Of a stretch of 24,095 bases of DNA, positions 13,590 through 21,132 are shown piece by piece. How positions within the stretch are numbered: position 1 is the stretch's first letter; each line of letters opens with the position of its first letter. The notes beneath the pieces were generated by a model. That model made no database searches and was not told the DNA's origin. It saw nothing but the letters and a program-made list of their open reading frames with translations. The position numbers and the translations under genes are program-made. This DNA is from Fidelibacterota bacterium UBA2125 (GTDB lineage Bacteria > Fidelibacterota > Marinisomatia > Marinisomatales > S15-B10). Location: the NCBI GenBank assembly GCA_002329125.1, contig DCXX01000120.1, positions 17,469-41,563 on the forward strand. The letters are read 5' to 3'.

Positions 13590-15320
13590 TTAATCCTTCA
13601 CCGATTCATGTTGAGGAGTAAAATCCTTCTGACCATTTCCGCCACCTTTCATACTGTATTCGTAGGGACCGTGGTACACCTCAGGTATATTCTCAAAGTT
13701 GACATGAGGCAATGGCGGGGTCGGCGTAGCGGCCCAGTCTAGGGTAGTTGCTTCCCAGGGATTACTTGAAACCTTCTCTCCTTTGGCCAATGAAATGAAG
13801 AGATTTGCAATAAAGAAGAACTGGAAGAAACCCAGTCCTAAGGCGGCCATTGTCATAAATTCATTCCATTGTAAAACCGGTTCAGCATGGAGATATGAAG
13901 CACCGCCATCGTATAGGCGGCGAGAAATACCGGCCAATCCCTGAATAAACATGGGGCTAAAAACTCCATTCATACAAATGAAAGAACCAAAGAAATGGAT
14001 CTTCCCAAGTCCTTCGTTCATCCGTTTTCCTGTCACTTTAGGGAACCAGTAATATATCCCGGCAAATAGAGCGAAAATGGTGCCGGGTGCAACCACATAG
14101 TGAAAGTGACCAATAACGTAATAAGTATCATGAAGATGGATATCTGAAGAGGCCAATCCAAGTGGAAGACCTGTGAGCCCACCGATTCCAAACATAGGCA
14201 AAAAACCAAGAGCAAAAAGCATGGGCGTATTGAATCTGATGGAACCACCCCAGAGTGAGATAAATAGTGCTGAAAGAATAATGACTGACGGGATCGAAAT
14301 GATCATAGTTGTGGTCTGGAAGAACGCGGCCATTTTAGTCCCCATCCCAGTAAGAAACATGTGGTGAGCCCACACCACAAAAGACATAAATCCCAAGAAA
14401 ATAGCGGAATACACAATGGAACGATAACCCCACAGCGGCTTTCGGGTATTATTTGTAATGACTTCTGCTACAATCCCCATTCCAGGCAAAATCAAGACAT
14501 AGACTTCAGGGTGTGCCAAAAACCAGAATAGATGCTGCCAGAGGAGCGGACTGCCGCCTCCCGCCACATCCAGAACTTCACCACCCACATAAAGACCGGA
14601 AGTCATAAAAAAACTTGAGCCAGCAACACGATCCATAAGTTGCAAGACAGCAGCCGCTTCCAGTGGAGGAAAAGCCAGTAAAAGTAGGAAAGCAGTCACG
14701 AACTGTCCCCAGACAAAGAACGGAAGACGCATCCATGTGAGGCCCTTTGTTCTGAGCTGAATTACAGTCGCAATAAAATTAATTGACCCAAGAAGTGAAG
14801 ACGTAATCAGAAATACCATACCTAAGAGCCAGACTGTTTCTCCGGTAGTGGCAATCACAGATAGTGGTGCATACATCGTCCACCCAGAACTGGCAGGCCC
14901 TTGGGGAAGAAAAAAGCTCGCCAACATGAAAATACCACCTACAAAGAATGACCAATAGCTGAACATATTGATCTTTGGAAAAGCCATATCAGGGGCACCT
15001 AGCTGAAGAGGCAGAACATAATTTCCGAAACCACCAACGGCCAATGGAACAACCCCAAGAAAGATCATGATGGTGCCATGCATAACACCAAATGAGTTAT
15101 AACCGTCCGGTGTTAGCATCCCTTCTTCGGAAAGAAGTTTACCCACGATGGGAACCACCTCACCTGGATAGGCCAAGTTCCATCTCATAACAAGTATCAG
15201 GCAAAACCCGAAGAAAAGAAACAGCATGGCCGTTATGGCGTACTGCAAACCAATTACCTTATGATCAACTGAGAATATATATCTCCGCCAGAACGGTTCT
15301 TCTTGATGGTGATCTGCCAT
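13590..15320 (-). CDS. ctaD: Haem-copper oxidase subunit I (A-family, lacking the K-channel lysine)
   Basis: Catalytic subunit of 576 residues, twelve predicted helices, reducing O2 at a haem a3-CuB centre and pumping protons. Visible residues: H81 and H407 (low-spin haem), H405 (high-spin haem), CuB ligands H270, H319 and H320, and the cross-linked Tyr Y274 in AHPEVY. D-channel residues are all present: N100, D111 (GAPDMAFP), N118 and E272. The K channel is altered. Where A-family enzymes have I-P-T-G-I-K, this protein has I-P-S-V-I-I (343-348), with I348 in place of Lys, and A285 replaces the usual Ser. The GHPEV Gly is Ala269. The ATG at 15320 has GAGAGGAT upstream. The DNA at that site reads cleanly, so a frameshift is not the reason. 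Confidence 0.95.
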   Translation of the reverse strand: MADHHQEEPFWRRYIFSVDHKVIGLQYAITAMLFLFFGFCLILVMRWNLAYPGEVVPIVGKLLSEEGMLTPDGYNSFGVMHGTIMIFLGVVPLAVGGFGNYVLPLQLGAPDMAFPKINMFSYWSFFVGGIFMLASFFLPQGPASSGWTMYAPLSVIATTGETVWLLGMVFLITSSLLGSINFIATVIQLRTKGLTWMRLPFFVWGQFVTAFLLLLAFPPLEAAAVLQLMDRVAGSSFFMTSGLYVGGEVLDVAGGGSPLLWQHLFWFLAHPEVYVLILPGMGIVAEVITNNTRKPLWGYRSIVYSAIFLGFMSFVVWAHHMFLTGMGTKMAAFFQTTTMIISIPSVIILSALFISLWGGSIRFNTPMLFALGFLPMFGIGGLTGLPLGLASSDIHLHDTYYVIGHFHYVVAPGTIFALFAGIYYWFPKVTGKRMNEGLGKIHFFGSFICMNGVFSPMFIQGLAGISRRLYDGGASYLHAEPVLQWNEFMTMAALGLGFFQFFFIANLFISLAKGEKVSSNPWEATTLDWAATPTPPLPHVNFENIPEVYHGPYEYSMKGGGNGQKDFTPQHESVKD

Positions 15321-15373
15321 TGTTATCCTCTCGTTATTGCGAGAACTGTGCCCCTATGGCATGATTAATAATA

Positions 15374-16093
15374 CTACTTTTTAGGCGGTCGTTTCAACAC
15401 AAAATCAGCTGTAGCATCACCCTCGGCTTTGACCGTAACTGTTGCTGTCTTAGCCGGTAAACGCTCGTGCCATACTTTTATAGTATAGGTTCCAGGTGGA
15501 AGATCTTTGATTTCGAAGTTACCTTTCTCATCAGTAACAGCATAGAACGGATGATTCAAAACACCAATATATGCGCTCATCCAGGGGTGCACATCGCATT
15601 TCATTTTCAACATAACTTCCGGTTCACCGAACTGCTTGGTGATCTTTTTCCTGGCGCCGGGCATGGCTTCGTTGAAAGCATCGTTCTGTTTCTGTTTTGG
15701 CATTGCATGCACATTGTGCAAAGTTCCATCACTATTCAGGAAATCAATCTTTTGCCCAACTTGAACACCCATAACGTGAGGTATATATAGACATCCTTTC
15801 TGATCCATAGTGACAGATTTTTCAGGAACAGGAAAATTCTTTCCTTCAAGACCTTTTTCCACATAGACGAAAACATTTTTCAACTCGCCATTTGGACCGG
15901 CAAGAAGCCATTCTAACCGAGGTGGACTTTCTGTATGTTTCCCATCACATATGGGATCAGCCGCCATCTTGATGGGCTTCATTCTCGGAACTTTTCCATC
16001 ATACTTTACTGTACCTTTTATTCCACCAGCGGTAAGACTGGTAGAAAAAATTATTACAGTTACAAGAGCTGTGGTTATTCTAGACAGATTCAT
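15374..16093 (-). CDS. Exported cupredoxin with carboxypeptidase-regulatory-like domain
   Basis: A periplasmic blue-copper-type protein of 239 residues. The signal peptide covers 1-22. A plastocyanin-like domain (about 25-183) has a full type 1 copper set: a His from LHNVHA (H126 or H129), then C166, H169 and M172 in CDVHPWM. C49 and C101 (MDQKGC) may form a disulfide. The C-terminus (about 184-239) is a regulatory-like beta domain (TDEKGNFEIKDLPPGTYTIK). The frame is open to 16222, but the ATG at 16093, with GGAGG eight bases upstream, gives the signal peptide and avoids overlap with the cytochrome gene. Set between the octahaem cytochrome and ctaD genes, it is a candidate electron carrier to CuA; that role is inferred. 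Confidence 0.88.
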   Translation of the reverse strand: MNLSRITTALVTVIIFSTSLTAGGIKGTVKYDGKVPRMKPIKMAADPICDGKHTESPPRLEWLLAGPNGELKNVFVYVEKGLEGKNFPVPEKSVTMDQKGCLYIPHVMGVQVGQKIDFLNSDGTLHNVHAMPKQKQNDAFNEAMPGARKKITKQFGEPEVMLKMKCDVHPWMSAYIGVLNHPFYAVTDEKGNFEIKDLPPGTYTIKVWHERLPAKTATVTVKAEGDATADFVLKRPPKK

Positions 16094-16100
16094 GAATGCA

Positions 16101-16106
16101 TCCTCC
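16101..16106 (-). promoter_or_regulatory. Shine-Dalgarno deciding the cupredoxin start
   Basis: GGAGGA on the minus strand before the ATG at 16093. It supports the short form with a signal peptide over the open frame reaching back to 16222. Confidence 0.7.
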
Positions 16107-16133
16107 GTAGTTAATGAATAATATATATGTGGC

Positions 16134-19100
16134 CTAGTTTTGCCACTCCTCTTCTTCCCATTCTTCATCCCATTCATCGGTTTCCTCTTCCCCCTCAAGG
16201 AAATTATATCCATTCTGATCAAAAAATGCTTTTATTTCAGTAGAAATATCAATCTTTCCCGGAATTGCATAAACATAATCGTTAAGTCCTTTTAACATGA
16301 CATCTTCATTCCCGGCAAGAAGAATCAGATCTTTTCCATAAATTTCTGAAGCATCAGAAGAAGTCAGTTCATCAGGAGCGGGGATATAGGGTTTAGGCAT
16401 CTTTGTACCAGGTATTATTTTTTGCGGATCACGTAACCACTCCATTACCCACTCTGGTCTTAAACGTTCTTTGGTAAGTGCCAGATTTGCGGCCCATGTT
16501 TGAGGCGTTTGTAAGGGCTGAGTTGTCCCGTAGAAATGGCAGTTTTTACATGCACCCATTTCATGAAGCTTCTCGCCTGCCTTGTATCGAGTAGATTGCC
16601 TATTCACTGTAAGCGGAGACTCATAGGCGTCAACCTGTTTATCTAAATATTGAAAATATCTGATTACTGAATTCCATTCATCATCTCCAAAATTGAATGT
16701 GGGCATGCGGGCTCTGAGATTCGGCCTGATTATTGTTGTGGGTTTTTTTAAAAAATTGAAAAGCCAGTCCGGCTGTGTCTTGACACCTTGCGTATTGAGG
16801 TCAGGCGGACTAAGATCTTCCGTCACCTCAAAAGCTGCCTCCTGATCAATACCATTTATATCCATTAGCCATTGTGTGATAGAGGGGCGGATCGCTCCTC
16901 CATCATGTTCAATGAGATGGCACCCCTGGCAGTTGTACTCCCGAACCAGCCACTGACCCATATGAACATCAGGATTGATGGATTTTGCCGGCTTCACACC
17001 GTAGGACGCTTTGACGAAACCGAGAAGGGCCGTGACAATCGCTTCTACTTCTTGCTCAGAAAACTCAAAATCCGGCATCTTAAGACGCTCATAAGGACCT
17101 TTTACTTTGTTCTCATCGAAACTTCGTGGATGCATCAGTTTTTGCGTGAACCATGCCTTTCGACTATGTTCAATATTCAACAGGCCAAAGTCCAGTCTTG
17201 CGACTTCCTTGCTCCCCTCCTCAGTCAATTCCGTCCCGATAGGCTTATCGTTTTCAAAGCCAGGGATATTATGACAACCAAAACAACCATATGATCGGAT
17301 TAGTTTTTCACCCGTATAGTCGAGTTTATCTTCCAGCGTCATCTCCGTTAGTTTCTGCCTGGAGTCATAATCCGAGAACATTGTAGTGAGAAATGCCATG
17401 GTGATTTCATCGATCTGGTCTTCATCAACAGCTGGGACAGTCTGTTCAAGGAAATCTTCATTGCCCATAGTCATGAGATACGCCGTGATGTCAGCGGCCT
17501 CAGTCACCGAGAGTCTCAGATTCGGCATTTTCGTCCGTGGGAAGTAACGCTCCGGCTCCCTAAGCCAGTTGTAGATCCATTCAGTTTCCGTTTTAGAAGC
17601 TAGTCCAATAAGATTGGGACCATGATCCAGCCGCAATGTCTGGAGGGTAGTCGCTTCTTCAGTCTCCTCGGATTCAACCCTGTGACAGCCGAGACATCCA
17701 AGAGAGTTGACCAGATCTTCCCCTCGCTCGGAATTCCCACGTCTCGGAATCCTGTCAAGCGGAAAGTCTCTACTATTTTTGAATAGGTAGTGCACAATGG
17801 CATTTATTTCCTGATCTGTTCTGGCAACAGATTCAGGATCACTGTTGTTAAATAGGCCGAAGAACTTCGGCATCCATGAATTGTGACGAAACGATTTTGG
17901 ATCTTTTATCCAGAGGTAAGTCCAATCTTTGTTCACTTTCGAGGAAATCATATTCAGATCAGGGCCTATCCGCTGTTTGTTCTTGTAACGCTCGATGGTA
18001 TGGCACCCGAAACATCCAGCTCGTTCAACGAGGTTCGTCCCCAGGTTCAGTTTGTCTGCACCTCGAATGTAAATTTCATTTGAATGGCATTTGAAACAGC
18101 CAGCTTCAGTGTACTTGACGGGAAACATCGGCTGTTCCCAATGGTGCATCTCGTACCAGCCGTACTTCTCAATCCACTCTTCCTCCTGTTCATGTGAACC
18201 CGGCGTGTGAGTCGCTGTAGAAAAATCAGTGCCTCGTCCCCGGCCGGCATGACAACTGGTACAGCCAAAAGATTCCAACGGGTGAGGCGAATCACTGTTA
18301 AGATATAGCTCAAGATCCGGATGTGTTGTAAACGGCTGAGGAGCATCTTCATAGCCAGGCTCGGTGATCCCTTGGTGACATGTGGTGCACCGGTCCACCT
18401 TCGGTATCTCCATGAAGTTGATATCTTCTGTAATATCCTTCAAGACCACCTGGTCTACCTTATAATAAGGAGAGAGGAAGTCCAAGACAGGGAGATCGCG
18501 CACCTTATCGCCGATTTTGTTGGCGAAACTCATGGCCGCCGGATCGACTACACGAAGTTTTCGATCCAATATAGTGGCCTGACGCCGAAGCTGTGAGAGC
18601 CGGGTGTCCGCCTCCCTCACTTCTTTACGGTGAGAACGAATTGTATTCCGTTTCTCGGATAAGCGACGCTCAGTTTCTTCTAAAATGAGTCGTTTCTGGT
18701 TCAGATCAACTTCATAGCGGTCATACTTTGCGCCAGTTTTCTCTGGATTACCGTGACCTCTTCCTACAGCCTCTTCGTGCTCATATTTTACCACATCGTA
18801 TTCAGCCTTTATGAAATTATATGCCTGTTCAACTTGATAGTGTTCAGCTTCCAGTTTCCCGAGCTGCTTCTCCAGAATTTTCAGATCGTCTTCTTTTTCC
18901 TGCAGTGAGTTTTCGGCTGCATCCAGGGTACTTTTAGCTTCCTTATATTCTTCGAGAGCATTCAGTTTCTCTAATTCACCGTCAAGCTGTCCTTTGGTAT
19001 TGGCAGCTTCCAACTGACGAAATTCTCTCTGGTAGTCCTTCCAGTCTCTATCGTAGTCTTCGGCAAAGGTCCAAACAAGAAGGAGCAAGAAAACGATACT

Positions 19101-19160
19101 CGAAATGCCGAACATTTTGTTCAGTTTTAGAATATTGTAAAAACGTTCCTGTTTTTCCAC
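16134..19160 (-). CDS. Octahaem cytochrome c with N-terminal anchor and coiled coil (bc-complex component)
   Basis: A 1008-residue protein placed where cytochrome c1 would be expected. One membrane anchor (about 17-33) leads to a highly charged coiled coil (about 40-205). Eight CxxCH sites begin at residues 258, 300, 355, 383, 489, 626, 744 and 871. The last five each precede a Trp-containing helix and an M-P that can supply a Met ligand (M430, M545, M695, M819, M921), so they look like five tandem class I units. The first three are more His-rich and may be bis-His. The C-terminus is acidic: TDEWDEEWEEEEWQN. The start is GTG at 19160, ten bases after the cytochrome b C-part. It probably takes electrons from the Rieske centre and passes them to the cupredoxin or CuA. 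Confidence 0.9.
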   Translation of the reverse strand: MEKQERFYNILKLNKMFGISSIVFLLLLVWTFAEDYDRDWKDYQREFRQLEAANTKGQLDGELEKLNALEEYKEAKSTLDAAENSLQEKEDDLKILEKQLGKLEAEHYQVEQAYNFIKAEYDVVKYEHEEAVGRGHGNPEKTGAKYDRYEVDLNQKRLILEETERRLSEKRNTIRSHRKEVREADTRLSQLRRQATILDRKLRVVDPAAMSFANKIGDKVRDLPVLDFLSPYYKVDQVVLKDITEDINFMEIPKVDRCTTCHQGITEPGYEDAPQPFTTHPDLELYLNSDSPHPLESFGCTSCHAGRGRGTDFSTATHTPGSHEQEEEWIEKYGWYEMHHWEQPMFPVKYTEAGCFKCHSNEIYIRGADKLNLGTNLVERAGCFGCHTIERYKNKQRIGPDLNMISSKVNKDWTYLWIKDPKSFRHNSWMPKFFGLFNNSDPESVARTDQEINAIVHYLFKNSRDFPLDRIPRRGNSERGEDLVNSLGCLGCHRVESEETEEATTLQTLRLDHGPNLIGLASKTETEWIYNWLREPERYFPRTKMPNLRLSVTEAADITAYLMTMGNEDFLEQTVPAVDEDQIDEITMAFLTTMFSDYDSRQKLTEMTLEDKLDYTGEKLIRSYGCFGCHNIPGFENDKPIGTELTEEGSKEVARLDFGLLNIEHSRKAWFTQKLMHPRSFDENKVKGPYERLKMPDFEFSEQEVEAIVTALLGFVKASYGVKPAKSINPDVHMGQWLVREYNCQGCHLIEHDGGAIRPSITQWLMDINGIDQEAAFEVTEDLSPPDLNTQGVKTQPDWLFNFLKKPTTIIRPNLRARMPTFNFGDDEWNSVIRYFQYLDKQVDAYESPLTVNRQSTRYKAGEKLHEMGACKNCHFYGTTQPLQTPQTWAANLALTKERLRPEWVMEWLRDPQKIIPGTKMPKPYIPAPDELTSSDASEIYGKDLILLAGNEDVMLKGLNDYVYAIPGKIDISTEIKAFFDQNGYNFLEGEEETDEWDEEWEEEEWQN

Positions 19161-19170
19161 GACTCTCTCG

Positions 19171-20286
19171 CTAAATGTTGAAGAAAAACTCAGGAATGGC
19201 TATCAGATACTTAAGATTGAAGATCCACCTCAGGTACATCTTCAGCGGTAATGATATCATACTGAGCACAAGAAAGATAAAGACACTGTACTTGAAATTA
19301 CCCAAGGCTTGATACAACTGTTTGAATACTGTCTTGGCCAGAATCGGTGGTAAAACAAGAAAATAGCCGAAGACCAAGATGAATCCGAATATTTCTCTTA
19401 ACAGAATATTCCCAGGTAATCCCATCCCGAACAACTTGATATAGATTAATTCTGACAGATTGATATTTACGAGTGCCTCAAGCTTGTGAGTATCCCAGAA
19501 TTCAAACGGGCCGAAAAAGTTCCAGTTTGGACCCCGAAGAAATGTTCCCACCAGAATCAGGTTAACCCACAACCAAAGCCATCCAAACATGAAGATGGAA
19601 ATTGCCATCCGCCGCTGCTTGAAACTGTAGTATCCTGTCCCTTCCTTATTAATATCTATATACGGTATTGCCATGAGACCGATGATCATAATGGTGGGGA
19701 ATACAACGCCAGCCAGCCATGGGTCAAAGTAGACCAGCATTTCTTGCAAGCCAAGAAAGTACCACGGTGCTTTAGCAGGATTCGGTGAGTTGGTGGGGTT
19801 TGCCGGTTCTTCCAGCGGTGCCTCCAAACCGATGGACCAGATTAGCAAAAGCGACATCAGAAGAATCAGAGAAATAAATTCAATATAGACGAGATCCGGC
19901 CAGACCAGAACTTTGTCCGCCGGATCGTGATATTCTTCCGGCTTCTCACCCGCTTCCAGCAACCGATCATTTCCAACGGCTTGGTTCATACTTATCCAAA
20001 GAAATGTGTGTACCAGTATCAGAAGACCAACAATTGGAACATTATCCGGTTTAAGAAAGATTAGCCGCGAGTTGATATCGGTTACGCCAATGACGAAGAA
20101 TGCGAAGAAAAGTGCCAGAACAGCCATCAGACCTTTTTTTGTCCAGAAAAAGTCTAATCGCAATCGGCGGTTCCACTTCTGAAAGAAATCATTGGGTGGA
20201 AAAATAAACGGAAAAACAACAAGAATAGCTGTCAGCATAATGGTGGGATGGGTAATACCGTTAATAAAATGCTTGAAGGCTTCCAT
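19171..20286 (-). CDS. Cytochrome b, C-terminal part (subunit IV-like, enlarged)
   Basis: A 371-residue membrane protein carrying the C-terminal half of a split cytochrome b, which completes the quinol-oxidising Qo site. The Qo segment reads NSPNPAKAPWYFLGLQEML, so the family's P-E-W-Y is A-P-W-Y (173-176) here. About three extra helices precede the first conserved one (VYIEFISLILLMSLLLIWSI, 133-152), and two more follow after 290, giving about eight in total against the three or four of ordinary subunit IV. The ATG at 20286 follows the N-part gene by 24 bases, with a weak ribosome site. Working partners are the N-part, the Rieske protein and the octahaem cytochrome. Confidence 0.9.
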   Translation of the reverse strand: MEAFKHFINGITHPTIMLTAILVVFPFIFPPNDFFQKWNRRLRLDFFWTKKGLMAVLALFFAFFVIGVTDINSRLIFLKPDNVPIVGLLILVHTFLWISMNQAVGNDRLLEAGEKPEEYHDPADKVLVWPDLVYIEFISLILLMSLLLIWSIGLEAPLEEPANPTNSPNPAKAPWYFLGLQEMLVYFDPWLAGVVFPTIMIIGLMAIPYIDINKEGTGYYSFKQRRMAISIFMFGWLWLWVNLILVGTFLRGPNWNFFGPFEFWDTHKLEALVNINLSELIYIKLFGMGLPGNILLREIFGFILVFGYFLVLPPILAKTVFKQLYQALGNFKYSVFIFLVLSMISLPLKMYLRWIFNLKYLIAIPEFFFNI

Positions 20287-20310
20287 AGTGTTATTTCTCA
20301 GAAATCTCGG

Positions 20311-21102
20311 TTAGGTCGGTCCCGAAATACCGCCGTCTTTTCTTATTCTCCAAAAGTGAACCGCCATCAGAATCATGATGATGAACGGAAATCCGATGCA
20401 ATGCAGCACATAAAATCTTAACAGTGCTGCTTCGCCGACAAAGCGACCACCCAGCAATGCAAAGCGAACATCGCTGGCAGCATGTACGAAGTTGATGTCA
20501 CCCAGGCTGAGCAGAGCTGCCCCGGGCCCCTCACTGCCAAGAAAGGGTGTTGCTCGGGCCATGTTGGTACCCACTGTGATCGCCCAGATGGCAAGCTGAT
20601 CCCACGGCAGAAGGTAGCCTGTAAAACTGAGTAGCAGCGTCAGGGTGAGAAGGATAACACCCACCGCCCAGTTGAACTCCCGCGGCGGTTTGTACGATCC
20701 GGTCATGAATACCCTGAACATGTGCAGCCAAACAGTAATAACCATTGCATGCGCTCCCCAACGGTGGATTTCCCGCATTATGCCAAGAGGCACCTGCTCG
20801 CCAAGATCAATCATATCTACATAAGCATATTCCACTGTGGGCCTGTAGTAGAACATGAGAAGAATTCCAGTAATTGTGAGTACCAGAAAAAGAAAAAACG
20901 ACAGCCCGCCCATGCACCAGGTAAACTTAAGTTTCACCGCATGTCTCGGCAACCGAACAGGATGAAGATGAAGAAAAACACTGTTGAGAACAGTCATCAT
21001 TCTCTGCCTGCGCGTTCTGGGAATGCCGGATCTGAAAATTGATCTCCAAACAGCCGACTCCCCAAATCGTTCGAAAATATTCTTCTTTGTCTTCTCGCTC
21101 AT
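20311..21102 (-). CDS. Cytochrome b, N-terminal part (b6-like, dihaem)
   Basis: A 263-residue membrane protein holding both b haems of the quinol complex. Haem ligands are H113/H127 (H-x13-H) and H234/H249 (H-x14-H, the b6 spacing). C63 in TWCMGG, followed by FYYRPTVEYAY, aligns with the Cys that binds the extra haem ci in cytochrome b6. PPREFNW, TGYLLPWDQLAIWA (161-174) and the terminal IRKDGGISGP are all b6-type signatures. The protein ends after four helices, as b6 does. The ATG at 21102 has GGGGAGA upstream. It lies between the Rieske gene (30 bases) and the C-part gene (24 bases). Confidence 0.94.
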   Translation of the reverse strand: MSEKTKKNIFERFGESAVWRSIFRSGIPRTRRQRMMTVLNSVFLHLHPVRLPRHAVKLKFTWCMGGLSFFLFLVLTITGILLMFYYRPTVEYAYVDMIDLGEQVPLGIMREIHRWGAHAMVITVWLHMFRVFMTGSYKPPREFNWAVGVILLTLTLLLSFTGYLLPWDQLAIWAITVGTNMARATPFLGSEGPGAALLSLGDINFVHAASDVRFALLGGRFVGEAALLRFYVLHCIGFPFIIMILMAVHFWRIRKDGGISGPT

Positions 21103-21132
21103 CTTTCTCCCCGAGTCGAAATTCTAACTAAA

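Noticed and set aside
15326..15345. Small hairpin TCTCG-N6-CGAGA overlapping the ctaD ribosome site as a translational switch
   Set aside because: A five-pair stem would be marginally stable and no ligand-binding structure surrounds it; chance is likely.
16094..16222. Longer cupredoxin starting at 16222
   Set aside because: The extra 43 residues are basic, antiparallel in frame to the end of the cytochrome gene, and would bury the signal peptide; GGAGG marks the ATG at 16093.
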